A stretch of 64,000 nt of DNA from Fistularia commersonii (lineage: Eukaryota > Chordata > Actinopteri > Syngnathiformes > Fistulariidae). Location of the stretch: assembly GCA_037954325.1 (NCBI GenBank), contig JBBMNZ010000018.1, forward strand, positions 12,476,501 to 12,540,500, read 5' to 3'. This document shows positions 37,201-49,403 of the stretch, piece after piece. Below the pieces are notes generated by a model. That model saw nothing but the letters and a program-made list of their open reading frames with translations, was not told where the DNA came from and did not search any database. Every line of letters starts with the position of its first letter. Within the stretch, counting starts at the first letter, position 1. The translations under genes and the position numbers were made by a program.

Positions 37201-40178
37201 GGTGCTCTTAGGTTTGCTGTTCAGAAAAAAAAACAGGGTTGTACGTTAGAACTGATCTTTACATTTGATTTCTACACCGGGGTGTCAAATCCATTTTGGT
37301 CAATTACGGCCTAATTTGGCCTCGAAGTAACCTTAAGTCCAAATTTTTCCTTTGTTTTAGTGTAAAGGAGTACAGGTAAATTATAACAATCATGAAATGT
37401 AATGAACTGTTTCTTTAAAAAAATACATGACGAACAACTTGAGATTCATTAAGAAAAGTAAGCGCAATGTCAACGACACGATGCCTCACTTCTGTCTTTT
37501 CAGTTCTCCGTGCACTTTGTTTTATTTTTCGCCATGGCAAGTTTTATCGTGACACCGAAACTTGCTGCATCGACACCAATTATGCAGGTTCCTTATTAAC
37601 CTCAACAAACAAATAAGAAGCGATCCATTTTTCTGAGAAAGCTCTACACTTGATGTCCACTTTGCTCTTTTTTGACACCTATTTCTTGCTCATGAGGCCA
37701 ACGGAAAAGCAGGTACATTTCTAACAAAAAGTAAAAATGCTATTTACAGTCACATAGTGTTGTGCCATGTTGCTAACACTGACTCAAACACTGCGTCCTT
37801 CGCAGACATTCGGAACTGCATTTTTATTTGAAAAAAAGAAGTTTTTGATTTTTATGTATTTTTTTCAAATTGTAGATTTATTCCACGGGCTGGATTGGAC
37901 CCCCTGGCGGGCCGAAACTGTCCCGCGGGCCGTACGTTTGACACCCCTGGTCTAAATAAACCTATGCGGTGAACGCAGACTCACTTTGTGTATCCCAATT
38001 GTTTACATGCTGTCAACGTGTGCTGATTGGTCCAGTCTTCGCTGCACACCGTCCTCCATCCCGGGCCGGCGCTGTAGACCTGCAGGACTCTCCGATTCGA
38101 TACGAGGCGCACTTAATGCAGGAATGGAAAGAAACAGTGAGTCTCTATCCTCTTTTCTCTTGTTTTGTCGTGTCATGACCTGGAGGCGTGGCTCCTGATT
38201 TACCCGGGAAGGTCGTGTTGACTGAAAAACTGGACAAACACGTTTTTTCATCCTCCCCGCCGGTGCAATCGTTTTTCCCGTCGCAGGCTTGGTCGATGGG
38301 GATGAACTTAAACGAACGGGTGCAGAAGAAGTATTTGCTGTCGATCAGCTGCTTAACTGGAGATGGGAGTGACATTTGGAGATGAGGGAGAAGCACAGAG
38401 TCGAATCATATTTCATTTAAATTATTTCATTATTGCCATTTTTGACATCATGGCCGGGGGACTTGAGATGAAAAAAAGCCTCTTTGGCTAATTCTGGCTT
38501 TTTTACTCACGTTGTATTCATGTGTTTTATGAAATTCCATTGTCCCCTTTTGAAATAAACTAATTTAATAATTGAAAAATTGATATAAGCGGTGGCTACT
38601 CACTGAAAAAGGCGGCGGTGGCCAGTATTCCCAGCAGCACCACCACGGTCAGGACTGTCAGCAAGATTTTCTTCGTCTTGGACGTCTTGTCTTTCTGTGT
38701 CCTTTGGGCCGTCATGGGCCTTCTTCGGCGGCCGGGCCGGGGAACCACTTTCGAGGGGGAAAGCAAAAGGAAGTGGGAAGAGCAGAATTATATGCAAATG
38801 AAAGAACCGTTGGAGTGAGAGTCATAGATAATGAAACACAGCGGTTTAAGAATAACATGTACCACTAGGAAATAATGAACTTGGTATGATATCAAGTAAC
38901 ATAGCGCAGAACAACTCACCTGCCTGAGGGTTCAATGGGCTATTGCTATCTTCAGGCAGCTGGGCGATCTGAGGATGGAATAAGAGATGCATGAGATGAG
39001 ACTGCCGCTAGTGTCAGCATTGTGGGAAAAGGAATATAACAACATTAATCAGCAACAGGAAAGACAATTAAATTTTGGAAAATGAGTAAGCTAGTAAGGC
39101 TTTGCAGATATGTATTTCTATTCATTTGGCAGTGGAAAATGGCCAAAAATAAGAGTGCAAAATATACACCTTAGTAGTGCTCAGAGGTGGAGACGCAAAG
39201 CTATTGTCAGTGGATGTTTAACAGCTTGTGGGCGACGAGTTGTCACGTAACACCCCACGCGTCTTCCTGCAAGGGACCCCCCTCCCCCCGTGCCTTTCGT
39301 GCTGCGGGCGATTCTCATCAGCCACATAAGTAACCCGTCTGTGCGCCGCGCCACGATAAGTGACAAATGCGCAGATGGGCCAGGTGTAGTGTGGCAGACC
39401 CGCAGATTTCACCCGTCCAGATGCAACCGATATTGTAAAGATGTGACAAACGATCGCCGCCCTTTAATCTGCTACGACGCCCACGTCGGCGGAGTAACCT
39501 TGGGCGAGGTGTCACATGAGTCCTAATTGCGTGGTTGCGTTGAGTACATTTCACGTATATCGCATATTACATAAGGATAGGTATTGTGCTTTTTGTTCTG
39601 AAACAGGGTCAAGCTCCTCTGAATCAGCGCCATCCCAAATTTGAAATAGTTGGGTCCCTTTATATAAGAACAGAGCATTGTGTTATTTGCCCTTTTTTTA
39701 TCTTTTGAAAAATGGAAAGCCTCAGAGAGAGCAATTTGGAACCAGTCACCTTTTAACTGCCCTGCCATAAAGAGACATATGTCATTTTACTGCCTTTTCT
39801 TGCTTGTTAAATATTAATTTTTTTACAATGAGGCTGTGCGGAATAATACATTTCCGTAGTAGCCTGCATTGGCCGGTGAATTTACCGAGATATATTTTGT
39901 TATCTAACTTTAAATTCTTTTTCTTCTTTTTCCTTTTTTTTGCTTGTGCGATATAGCATTTTCATGCTGTGAAGATATAAGTCTTGTGGCGACAAAATAC
40001 TCACGGGAAAGACACAATAAAAGAGCGGGAACAGTGTACTCTCCTGCTCAGCCAAGGATTTCTATCTTTATTCTCAGATCTCTCTCAGGCCCCTATACAT
40101 TCCAGGAATTACATTGTTTGCATTTTGAACATTGATATTTCATTTTGATGAAATCATATTAAAAAAAATAAAATAAAT

Positions 40179-40209
<31 letters not shown>

Positions 40210-42021
40210 TATTTATTTATTTATTTATTTGTTTGTTTGTTTGTTTGTTTGTTTGTCCCCTTTTCTGACTCATAGTGAATGAAGCTTTTCATTATCAAGA
40301 TCAAGATATGCACCACTACTGTATATGAATTATCTGAGATCTACAATTGGACCACATGATCTCTGTTCTTTCTTCTTTTGAAGCAGTTTTTGTTGCTGGA
40401 CATAAATACCGTGTTCAAATAAATATTTTAAACACTGGAAAGTTGGCCTGGTTTCCCATAAAGACGACCGAACTGCACCGGTTAAGTCAGAATGGTGAAA
40501 TAGGCGAATAAATAGATGATAATCCATCGAGGTTAATTTGATTTGTTTTGAATAAAAAAGCTTGGCTGACGCAGGTGTTTATGTCAAATCTCTGCTTTCT
40601 CTCTCAGTATCTGCACAAACAGCTCTGCGGTGATAAAGTCATAAATACTATCCCGTTGAAAGTTCAGGTGAGCCGGCAGCTGATCGGCCACGGCTGAGGA
40701 TGGCAGCGGAAGGGCTACTATAGTTACAAAGCGATTGTTTCCATGTTTGCTTCGGTTCCCCCTTTGCTTCTTTACTGCATCACAAAGTTTGATTTACATG
40801 AACGGACACGTTTATTTACAAGTCTGCTGTCATGTCTGCGGATGCATTGCATTCGTCTTTCGAGTGCAATAAGGGAGACAGTGGAGTTAAATTCACTTTT
40901 TTATTATCACTTTATTATCATCTCAGCTACGGACACCAAACCCTGGAGAAACACCGATTAAAACGACGGCGGCGTTTCACACTGCGTGTCACCGGGTCAA
41001 CAGATTTTGACGCGAGTCAAGCTAGTTATGACAGCAGTGACACATCACGCACCGAAACCAGGGGAACAGGAAAGGGGGGAATGGAAGTCACTTTGCAGAG
41101 AGTATTCAGGATTATTTCTAGGACCTTTTGCCAGATTCGGAAGGATTCTGTGCGTTTTTAAAAAGAATACAAAACCACGTTGTCCGCCATCCTCAAGAAT
41201 CGAATGCTTCAATATTATTACGGAAGTGAGCGATATATCTCCACTGGAAAACAACAAGTTGCACTAAGCGCCACAGGTGCCGTCATCCTTATTCGTGTCT
41301 CTTTTTTTTTTTCTTTCCAATCAGACTTATCTTCCACTATGGTGGACTTCAAACTGTTGGCCGGCTTTACTGGGACAAGCGCAGCGCAGGGGGAAAAAAA
41401 ACAAAACAAAACGGGTAACTGGGTCGTCCAGAGACGGCCCGAATAGATAAAAGCCTCAAGAAAAAAAACCTTTTGTCCGAGCCAGGCGTTCGCGTTTCTT
41501 CTTTCCACCTTTTTTCGGATTGAGTTCCTCTTAAGCGGTGCAGTAGGTTTAAGATACTTGGAGTCATTTCCAGATAATGAGCGGCATTTACACAAATCTG
41601 GACACGAGCGATTAGTTAACGGTTAACACACACAGATACACTTGCGTCTAACGTGGTAGATGTTACATACGAACACACATACGCAAATTTTATTCGACAA
41701 GGTGATTTTCTAGTTCGACGCCACAGGAGAATTGTTATTTTTACACAAACAAAAAAGAAAAGCGGCCCATAAAATCCACACGCTCCCAAATCTCTGAGCC
41801 GAATCAAACGTACGCTTTTATTTTTTTCAAGCAAGACCGCCGTCGGAATCCAGCGCTTGCCGTTGACTCTCCCGAAACCGGGTGAGCACGTGCAAGCGAA
41901 CGTAACCCCCAAAAGCGCTGAGATATTTTTTTAAAAACGGTTAAGTCTACCAGATCCGGGATACTCGGCGGACATCCGGGAGAGGTGGCGACCCAATTTG
42001 TCCATCTCCACTCACCTGCAT
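34284..42021 (-). CDS. tmprss4: Transmembrane serine protease 4 (type II, LDLRA-SRCR-trypsin)
   Basis: Cell-surface trypsin-like protease of epithelia. Thirteen coding exons in gene order: 42021-42016, 38968-38920, 38747-38604, 38356-38204, 38111-37985, 37216-37097, 35684-35620, 35533-35371, 35276-35110, 34973-34878, 34792-34650, 34556-34404, 34295-34284; 465 aa. Short cytosolic tail (MQIAQLPEDSNSPLNP, then a basic stretch), membrane anchor at about residues 46-66, LDL-receptor class A repeat (FIPIDQACDGKNDCTGGEDE), SRCR domain (LQVYSAGPGWRTVCSEDW ... ACKQLGYTNKP), activation site DRVVGG, and the triad in VVTAAHCF, NDYDVALMRL and CQGDSGGPL. Asp in KVDACQGDS predicts cleavage after Arg/Lys. 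The LDLRA and SRCR spacing matches TMPRSS4 rather than TMPRSS2, 3 or 13. The start exon holds only ATG CAG before a good donor and is less certain than the rest. Confidence 0.9.
35985..36910 (-). mobile_element. SINE-like repeat interrupted by a hAT element
   Basis: The right part (36722-36910) has blocks seen in fish SINE tails (gagcaagacactgaacccct, gctaaatgcagaggtcaaat, gacaataaaggtgtt) and the left part (about 35985-36064) ends cctagctccttctagcc. The two halves are separated by the element at 36065-36714 with an 8-bp duplication. Confidence 0.5.
36065..36714 (+). mobile_element. Non-autonomous hAT-like DNA transposon
   Basis: Begins CAGGGGTCGGCAAGCC and ends GAGCCCGACCCCTG, forming short terminal inverted repeats. 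Flanked by ttctagcc (36057-36064) and gtctagcc (36715-36722), a 7/8 match to an 8-bp target duplication of the hAT type. 650 bp, no transposase frame. It lies in the tmprss4 intron between exons 37097-37216 and 35620-35684. Confidence 0.75.
37277..37949 (+). mobile_element. Second hAT-like element in tmprss4 intron
   Basis: Left end ccggggtgtcaaatcc and right end gtttgacacccctg are inverted repeats of the CAGGGGTGTCAAA type; the right part carries the cgggctggattggacccc and gcgggccgtacg blocks. The flanking duplication is only partly preserved (ttctacac and gtctaaat). No coding frame. Confidence 0.65.
40170..40258. repeat. Compound A-rich/(TA)n/(TTTA)n/(GTTT)n microsatellite
   Basis: Consecutive simple-repeat blocks in tmprss4 intron 1. 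Confidence 0.85.
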
Positions 42022-44962
42022 GATGCAGTTGTCCTTCTCGGTCGGAGCCAGGAACGCCTCATTCGACCCCGAGCAGAGCGAGCGCTGCCCTCCCTCCCTC
42101 CCGAGAGGTGGGAATCTCCAGAATCTCGCAGTAAACCACGTCCTCTCTCCTCTTCCTCTTTACGCCAGTGACCCCCAATTCGCAAAACCTGGTGCGATTT
42201 AATTCCTCTCACGCTTTCTACAACCCTCCCTCAACTTTTTTTTTTTTTCTATTGGAATGTAACCGAATCCACGTTGAAGGGTGTCTTTCCAGGAGATCTA
42301 TTAGTCCCGGAGGCTTCGCTGGAGACTGCCGGCGTGTCGCATTGAGTTTCAGCCCTCCACAGATTTGGAAAGACCTGTTTCTGAAAGGCCGTTGCCCCCG
42401 CTGACAAAACAAAAACCAAACTATTCCAAAGTAACCCGACACCTGAATCCTCTTCTCTGCACTCTGTCTTTTCCCGACTGCAAGCCTTTAGTCCCTCCCC
42501 TTGCTCGCTCACCGATTCTCACCTGGATATGAGAAAGCGATTGCTCCTCATTGCGTTCGGTGCGCCTTTTTTAGGCTCGTTTTAGACGCACAACCACAAA
42601 AAAATCCGTGCGAGGAACTTCGACGTGGCCCGCATGTTTCTTTCTCTCTCCCCTTTTAGCGAGCTAGCAGGGGGTTATGAGTGCTTGCGCTAACCTGCCC
42701 CGACGCAAAGGTGTGTTTTCTCGCCTGCGTTGTTTTGACACAAATGGAGACGAGCGCCTTGACGTCAAACCGTGATTCAAAGCTCGCGTGAACGCCGGTA
42801 TTTTCGGAGAAAGTGCTCGTCGGGAGAAAATGACGAAAAGTAATATCAGTTTAAGTACTTTGGGTTTTTATAAAGTTTAAGTATTCATCTGTTAAGGGGA
42901 ATAAGGAGGGAAGGAGGACCTCTTGACCGGAACAATATTGCACCACCCTCAGTGGGTCACGTGATCAAATTCCGTTCATACATGGTTATTTTAGCATTTT
43001 ATTCTCTTTTTTTTTAATCTTTTATGTTTCCAGCGGTTTTCCCGTCACCTACATCATTTAATCTCTTCAATTTCAAGTCCGGGGTGTTTGAAATGGTCAA
43101 ATGTCGTCGGGGAACGTACTCCGCCTTCGCGTTTTCCGTTTTTCAGCAATGTTTATGCGTCGCAAGAATTCCAAACTGCCATCCAGAAAAGAAATAATCC
43201 GAAATGGAGTATTTTTACCACCCTAACAATTCATGACCATGTCGGGTGTGGAAATGCAGCTCCCACTTTCAGCCCATGCAACATTTTTCCGTTAATATCT
43301 CGGTAATGACCAGCATCACTTGGTTTTACTTTCGACACAGAGGTTTTAATTCCTCTGTCCTCCATTCCTGATTGGGTTTCCCTCAATTTAAACCTCCACC
43401 AATGAATTTGCAACACCTCCAAATCACCGCTTCTTTCCGTACATCTGTGCCGACAGTACGTCAACTCCAGCTCTCTGACGATAAGCTCGTTCATCGCTTT
43501 GCCGCTCAAAGTTTTATTTGACGCCGAAGGTGAACTCGGGTGAATGTTTGAGGAAGTTCTGCACAAAAGAAAGATCCACTGTCATAAACAGGAGTTTGAT
43601 GCTGATTATATCCATTGCACCGAGTTCTATCTCGCAAACCTGGTTAATGTTGAACTAACATGCAGTCTGAAGCAGACAGGCAATAAATAAGTAGATGTAG
43701 ACTGATATAATTACGCTTGAAGCATATTGTTGTTCACTTTCCGGTCACAAACTTTAACCCCTTTAAATCCTCAACTAACATCTGGCAAAATGACTCCAGG
43801 CGTATGTCTTTGTTTTACCCCGGCTGAACTAAATTAAAAGTGAATTATTCATCTGCAAATGTCTACGAAGTAGACTTTCTGAAGAGCATTAAGACTTTGG
43901 GACAAAACCTTTAAAAAAAATAATTTTTGTGATTTTTTTTTTTTTTTTGTGTGTGTGTGGGGGGGTTAACTATAATTCAATTTTAATTATAATTCTGTTA
44001 TATCATATACTGTTATAATACAACAACAACATCTGTGCAACCCCAGACTGAAATATAACATGTATGATATAGATATATTAGAATATTGAATAAAATTGAC
44101 TTTGTGTCCTTTCACCGTTAAATCAATCTGTGCAAAATTAAATACATAAATAAATAAACTAATTAAAATTAATTTGAAAGATTGAACTTTGTTGGATGGA
44201 AAGAGCTTAGGCAGAGTGATAAGGCAAGAGCACCGATAAGGACGGCTGTAATGATTTTAATAGCAGAAAAGTTTCTTAGTAACAGACCAAAGTTTGACTC
44301 ATAGTCAGCCAACCTCATCACACCACCCACAATGATATCCACCCCTGGTAAAAAGAGCTTAGATAAATATAAACCACTAGGTGATGTTAAAAAAGATAGG
44401 AAAAAGTGAGAAAAACAATTACCCTTATCCTTCAGTGTCGGTGTTTCTTGGTTAAGTCATCGGAAGCGACGAAGAAGATCTTTGTCAGGTCAACATCGGA
44501 TGATTTGATGGTTGCTGAGTGAGCGAGTGGAGAAAAGTTCTCAAATGTTTTAGGTCTCTTGCTCCAGAGGAACCTCCTTCATTGTTACTTCATTCCTCTT
44601 CTCTGCTTGGTCCTCCCATGGCACATAATCTCTCTCTCCTTGTTTTTCCCTGAAGCACACACACACTACTATTTAAAAAAGAAAAAAAAAAAAAGCACAG
44701 CAATACCTTCATCTTTGTAACCTGTGTTGAAATCCGAACATTTCCTGAACAAACCAAAATGGGTACAAGGTGAAGTCTGCGCACGAACCAGTTAATGATT
44801 AAAACTCTCACATTTTTGTTTTCTTAGGAGTTTGAATTTCTCTGTCCCGTCTGTCAATATGATAATTCAAAATAAAATCACATTGTATTTTTGTTCCATG
44901 TTTTCAAATTGTATTTTTTATTAGAAAAAAATCTAAAAATAGGTTTAAAAAAAGACCATATA

Positions 44963-44993
<31 letters not shown>

Positions 44994-46995
44994 GAAGTAA
45001 AATGAATGGGTTTACGGTAAGACCACAAGGAAGTGTTTTACTGCCTGATGAGAAATGTGAAATGAAGCACCACTGGAGTAATTTAAGTAAGGTCCTTCTA
45101 TCAGCTGTGTTGTCCGAGACCCAAAAGGTGGATTATCTTTCACCATTCAGCTTTTTTGTGTGTTTGAAACCGGGAAGTGAGAAGTAATCAAGGCAAAAAG
45201 ATGCTTGAACACAAATTGGCCACCATTGAATATTAGAGAGATTCGTCCTTGTCCAATGCAAGAACACCAATCCTGGGCTGCAAGTTAGCATTCTGTCTGC
45301 AAGCAAATGTAGCATGTTAATGCTAAGTTCTTCGATTTGGTGACGCTAATGTTGCTCATCATAATAAACAGCATGCATCGCCAATGCAAACCTTGTCAGA
45401 AATGCTTATAACTGCTATTGCTCAGTGCTTCTCCAGATTCTAAAAATGCCCAGAATTTCTGAATCTAAACCAAAGTATGTAATGTAAATATAATGTAAGC
45501 TGTACATGTATATAATGTCAAAGTCAAAGTCAGTTTTATTGGCAATTTCTCCATATTTACTAGAAATGCAGAGAAGACGTTTCTCACTAACCCAACCTGC
45601 CATCAAACAAACAACAAAATAATAATAATACAGTACACATTAAACAGTAAAATGCAAAATGAACCATAAACATCTATAATCTATATAGTATAAAGTTCAT
45701 AGAGGTACAATTTACTGGTATGATATAATGCATTCATACATCTATACAAGCTAATATATTAGAATTTTAACTTTGATGCCCAAAACTTACACATCATAAC
45801 CAAAGTATATATTGTGAATATAATGTGCATTTTCCATGCATCTAATCTAAAATTATGTAATGTAAATATATACATGCAAATTAAATAATGTACTTTATAC
45901 CTACATACATACATACATACCTACATACAAGCTAATATTACCTTTTGCTCAAACTGTTGGTTTAGTTATTATTTTTCAGTTTTTTTGGCACATGAGGAAG
46001 CACGTTCCTAGAACATGGCTAGAATGCATTTCCATTTATCATTGCAACAGTTGGTGATTATTAATAACGTGGTATACCGAGGAATTTGCAGCCAGATGTA
46101 TAAAAACATATTAACCGCATTTATCAAACATAACAAAGGATGTAGCCCTCTGTGGTTTATGACGCTCTCTTACATTTTAGCAAAAACAACCCATCAAAAT
46201 TCACAGCGAGCACTTCTAAACCCAGAGCGGAGATTTTCCGAGTTAGCGCATTGGATGAGGCACACAATGCAATATTTTTCTCTTATCTAATATCGTTCTG
46301 TGCATCATCTCTTGCTCCAGTATTGCCTACATTCTACACACACCTGACACTTACTCTATATAAGAATGAGAAAAAACACACACACATTTAAACCTCTCTA
46401 ATGCCGTGGGAACTCTTATCTTTGCGGTGCAGACGGGCAAATAGTTGAGAACTAGAGGGTGAATGGTTATCTTTATGTAAGTGAGATGCTTTCACCTGGT
46501 TTGGATATCACAAATACCAAATACTTAGACATTACACTGAGTTGGCCTGACGTCATGAGCGCAACAATATTGGGATGTGAAGAGAAACCTCTATTTTTTT
46601 ACTGATTTTATTTTATGCTGAAATTATCGTCAGTGGTTCATCGCAGATTTCCTGTGTATTCCGCTACAGCTACTAACGTCACAATGTTATGGAGGAAACC
46701 GAGGGAGACCTAGTTAGACACGTAAAAAAAAAACAGAAAAAGTACCGCATGTGCGATTGTAAAGATTTGGAAAAATAGAAACCGATTCCATTCTTTCTGA
46801 ATGATCTGAAATGACTGTGAGCCAATTTTCCTGTGGCATTAGTAAAAAGTTTCACTCCCACGACTACATAAAAGAATCTGCTTCACACAATCGTCTTACA
46901 AACAGCCTTTAAATTGGAGGAATAATTGGACACTATCGATAGCCGCAGCAAAATGTAATGATCTGTAGCTGATCTGCGAGCGCAATACAGGGAAA
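42022..46995. other. Intergenic region upstream of tmprss4
   Basis: Should contain the tmprss4 5' UTR and promoter near its left end. Further right it holds a (TA)n run near 44971-44992 and a repeat-like segment at 45520-45680 (caaagtcaaagtcagtttta ... cgtttctcac), which looks like the 3' end of a fish LINE. Tetranucleotide CATA repeats lie near 45904-45925. No gene was recognised. Confidence 0.4.
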
Positions 46996-47000
46996 CAAGG
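46996..47000. repeat. Target site duplication, left copy
   Basis: caagg immediately precedes the TG...CA bounded element; an identical copy follows at 54019-54023. Confidence 0.85.
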
Positions 47001-47521
47001 TGCTGGAGAGTAATTCTAATTCATGCTGGTCTAGGTTGAAGCCTGTGAAGAGGGACTGAAGTTATCATAAGAAATAACACAGACAAGCGAATATTCTTTC
47101 GAGCTCTGCAGAGGGGGAAACTCAGTGCGATCTTTGGAGGCAAGATCCAGAGAATCCCACTGAGTTCCTTCTTGCTCGGCTTTTTAATAAGTGAGTGTGT
47201 TTATTTACATAATAACTTTCATTGGATAATACAGTTCATGCATAGTCATACAGGAGTGAGGTCAGCTCATGCTTCACCTGCACATAGTTTTTTTTAACAG
47301 TTCCTTTGTGCTTTGTGGTGTGTTCCAAGGATGATATGCTGAGGGAGGACAGGTTCCTAGTTCAAGGACGACTGTACTGTGCTTCAGAAATAAAATAATG
47401 ATCAGGGAGGATATGTTCCTGTTCACGGACGGCTGTACTCAAAGAAAGAAAACATGTCTGGTTGTCATCTTGTGAGTAATTGAAATAACATAGTTATAAA
47501 TATAGTGAGAAAACTCTAACA
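47001..47521 (-). repeat. 3' LTR of the endogenous retrovirus
   Basis: 521 bp, the downstream copy for the minus-strand element. Nearly identical to 53498-54018. Ends TG...CA on the element strand. Confidence 0.95.
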
Positions 47522-47533
47522 ATTCCCTCCCGT
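47522..47533 (-). other. Polypurine tract
   Basis: Element-strand ACGGGAGGGAAT directly abuts the 3' LTR, as expected for the plus-strand primer of reverse transcription. Confidence 0.8.
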
Positions 47534-47607
47534 TTATGAGATTACAAACAATGTTAAACACTTCAGCATCATCACGCCATGTTGGTACATAGTTTATAGA
47601 TGACACT

Positions 47608-48498
47608 TCATACAACGTTATCGTCGTCCTCCACAGTCGAATCATTATAGTTTTCTTTTTCTGAATCACTCGTTGGCAGTTGCTCATATATTTGTCCAGT
47701 GTAGTGAGTCCTTGGTTGGGTCTGCACTGCTATTATCGCCATCTGGACAAAGGCTGTGGAAGCCATTTTAGCAATCATGCTTCTCAAACAAGGAATAATG
47801 CGCATAGTAAACAAACAAAACAAAATAAGAATCACAATCACAGGTGCAAGGCATTTTAAAAGTGTTTGCCACCAAGTTCCGTTCACAATCCATCCAAGAG
47901 GGTCAAACTGTGAAAATGGCGTTAAAGTATCACTGTCCTCTTTACCCGCTAGCTGGTTCTTTAATGCGGTCAATTTGTCATGAATTGCTGTGAAATTGTC
48001 ACGCATGTCTGGGATGTATGTGCAACATTGTTGTCCTAATTTTGCACATACACCACCTTCCTTGGCCAAGATAATGTCCAAGGCCATACGATTTTGTAGA
48101 AGCATTTCTTTCATAGCCATAGTCTCTGGATTTGTTCGTATCAGTTCATTCAATTCTAGAACTGTTGACGTTAGGTTCTCTAAGGTTGCCCAGACCTCAT
48201 TCATTCGATGTCCCAGGTAGGCTACACCATAGTTAGGGAACGCTGTCGTAAGTAGTCCTCTGGAGTCACTTATCAATGCTCTTCGACTACGTTCATGTCC
48301 TGTAGGCTTAATGGGTTGTATGCCGTGAGTCATGTCATGCTCTGGTATAAAAGTCATGGCACTTCCTAATCGGGCCAAATAGCATGTGCCACACCAATGT
48401 TCAGGCAGATATAGAAATGCTCGTCTGCCACAAATCCATACATGTTTTTTTGGGGCATGGATAACCGTATTTGTGTGGGAATGCAAAAAATCCTCCAT
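47608..48498 (-). pseudogene. env: Retroviral env, transmembrane-subunit part
   Basis: Open frame of 296 aa covering the end of the surface subunit and the whole transmembrane subunit. Visible: a cysteine-rich WCGTCYLARLG stretch (residues 35-45), a furin-type site RSRR (70-73), a heptad region, an immunosuppressive-domain-like LLQNRMALDIILAKEGG (133-149) followed by CAKLGQQCC (CX6CC, 151-159), a membrane anchor at about 213-233 and a cytoplasmic tail ending DDDNVV. The frame differs from that of the upstream surface-subunit segment, with which it overlaps by 133 nt, so env as a whole is frameshifted. Confidence 0.85.
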
Positions 48499-49301
48499 GG
48501 TGATATACCAGATTTGGGGAGGTTTGTTTCAATGCCCCATAATGGCTTGAGGGCTGTCAGATTCATTGCGCCCATTCCCCACTTTCCAACCTCACATATA
48601 CTATTATTATAGTAGTCATAGGTTTTCCTAACCGGTCTATCCGTTTCCATATCTAGCACAGTGTCACACTTTAGTTGGCCTAGATAATGATCTTTCTTAC
48701 CACACTGTCGTTTCATACAAAATGGTGGTGTCTTTTGTATTGTCATTAGAGTGAATCCCTCAGTGACAGGTTTATTGGTTACCAAAGAGTAATTAGCTGG
48801 TAACAGCCAATTGCATGGATTGTAAGGCAGAAAAGGGAGGACTGAGGTATTTGTTATATTCTGAAAAATTTCAAATCTCTGACTCGGTCCTTGGGGATAC
48901 ACTCATATTAAAGACAAGGTTTCACTTTCATTAATTGGATGAGGTTGTATAGTCGGGTTATGAGACATTGATATTGGCATTACCGTACAAACATAACAAT
49001 CAGTTTGGTCTCCTGCCGTTACATTTACCAATCGCCACCAGAGACTGTCTCGGTGTGGAGCGTGTTCAATTTCACTTCTCCGTAATCTGTACAATGTGTT
49101 GTTCACATACAACCAAACCCATAACATTATTAAGACAAGTATAGCAGTTGTTACAGTACCCATCATTGTTCTCATTTCATAATTTTTCATCAATTTGAGA
49201 TAGGCCCATCTTTTTTGGTCAGACTTGTCATTGTTTGTCTCTGCTTTCTCCTGCTGGGTTGGGTTCTCTTGTTTCGGCTGACTCATCCTGGATCCTTCCA
49301 A
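48366..49301 (-). pseudogene. env: Retroviral env, surface-subunit part with in-frame stop
   Basis: Starts at an ATG at 49301 with a hydrophilic leader of about 45 residues, then a signal-anchor-like hydrophobic segment (ILVLIMLWVWLYVNN). A CYVC motif lies in the N-terminal part. A TGA at 48905-48903 interrupts the frame, which otherwise continues in phase to 48366 with several N-glycosylation sequons. The frame is then lost near a run of A/C at about 48445-48460 and the homology continues in the overlapping transmembrane-subunit frame. Two lesions make it a broken gene. Confidence 0.8.
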
Positions 49302-49403
49302 CCTAAACGGCTAAGGATCTGGTGGTTTCTTCACTGACACAGCCGATGCCTTGAGACGAGTAAGACTATCCTTCTTACTCCCCTTTGTAGTCAGCCTTCC
49401 CCA

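Noticed and set aside
37985..38111. Apparent frameshift in the tmprss4 SRCR exon
   Set aside because: A first reading dropped two bases. Re-reading base by base gives ...NQHTLTACKQLGYTN in one frame with exon length 127 nt and correct phases, so the gene is intact.
43088..43566. Open frames in the tmprss4 upstream region
   Set aside because: No recognisable domain, no splice partner, and ordinary base composition for intergenic sequence.
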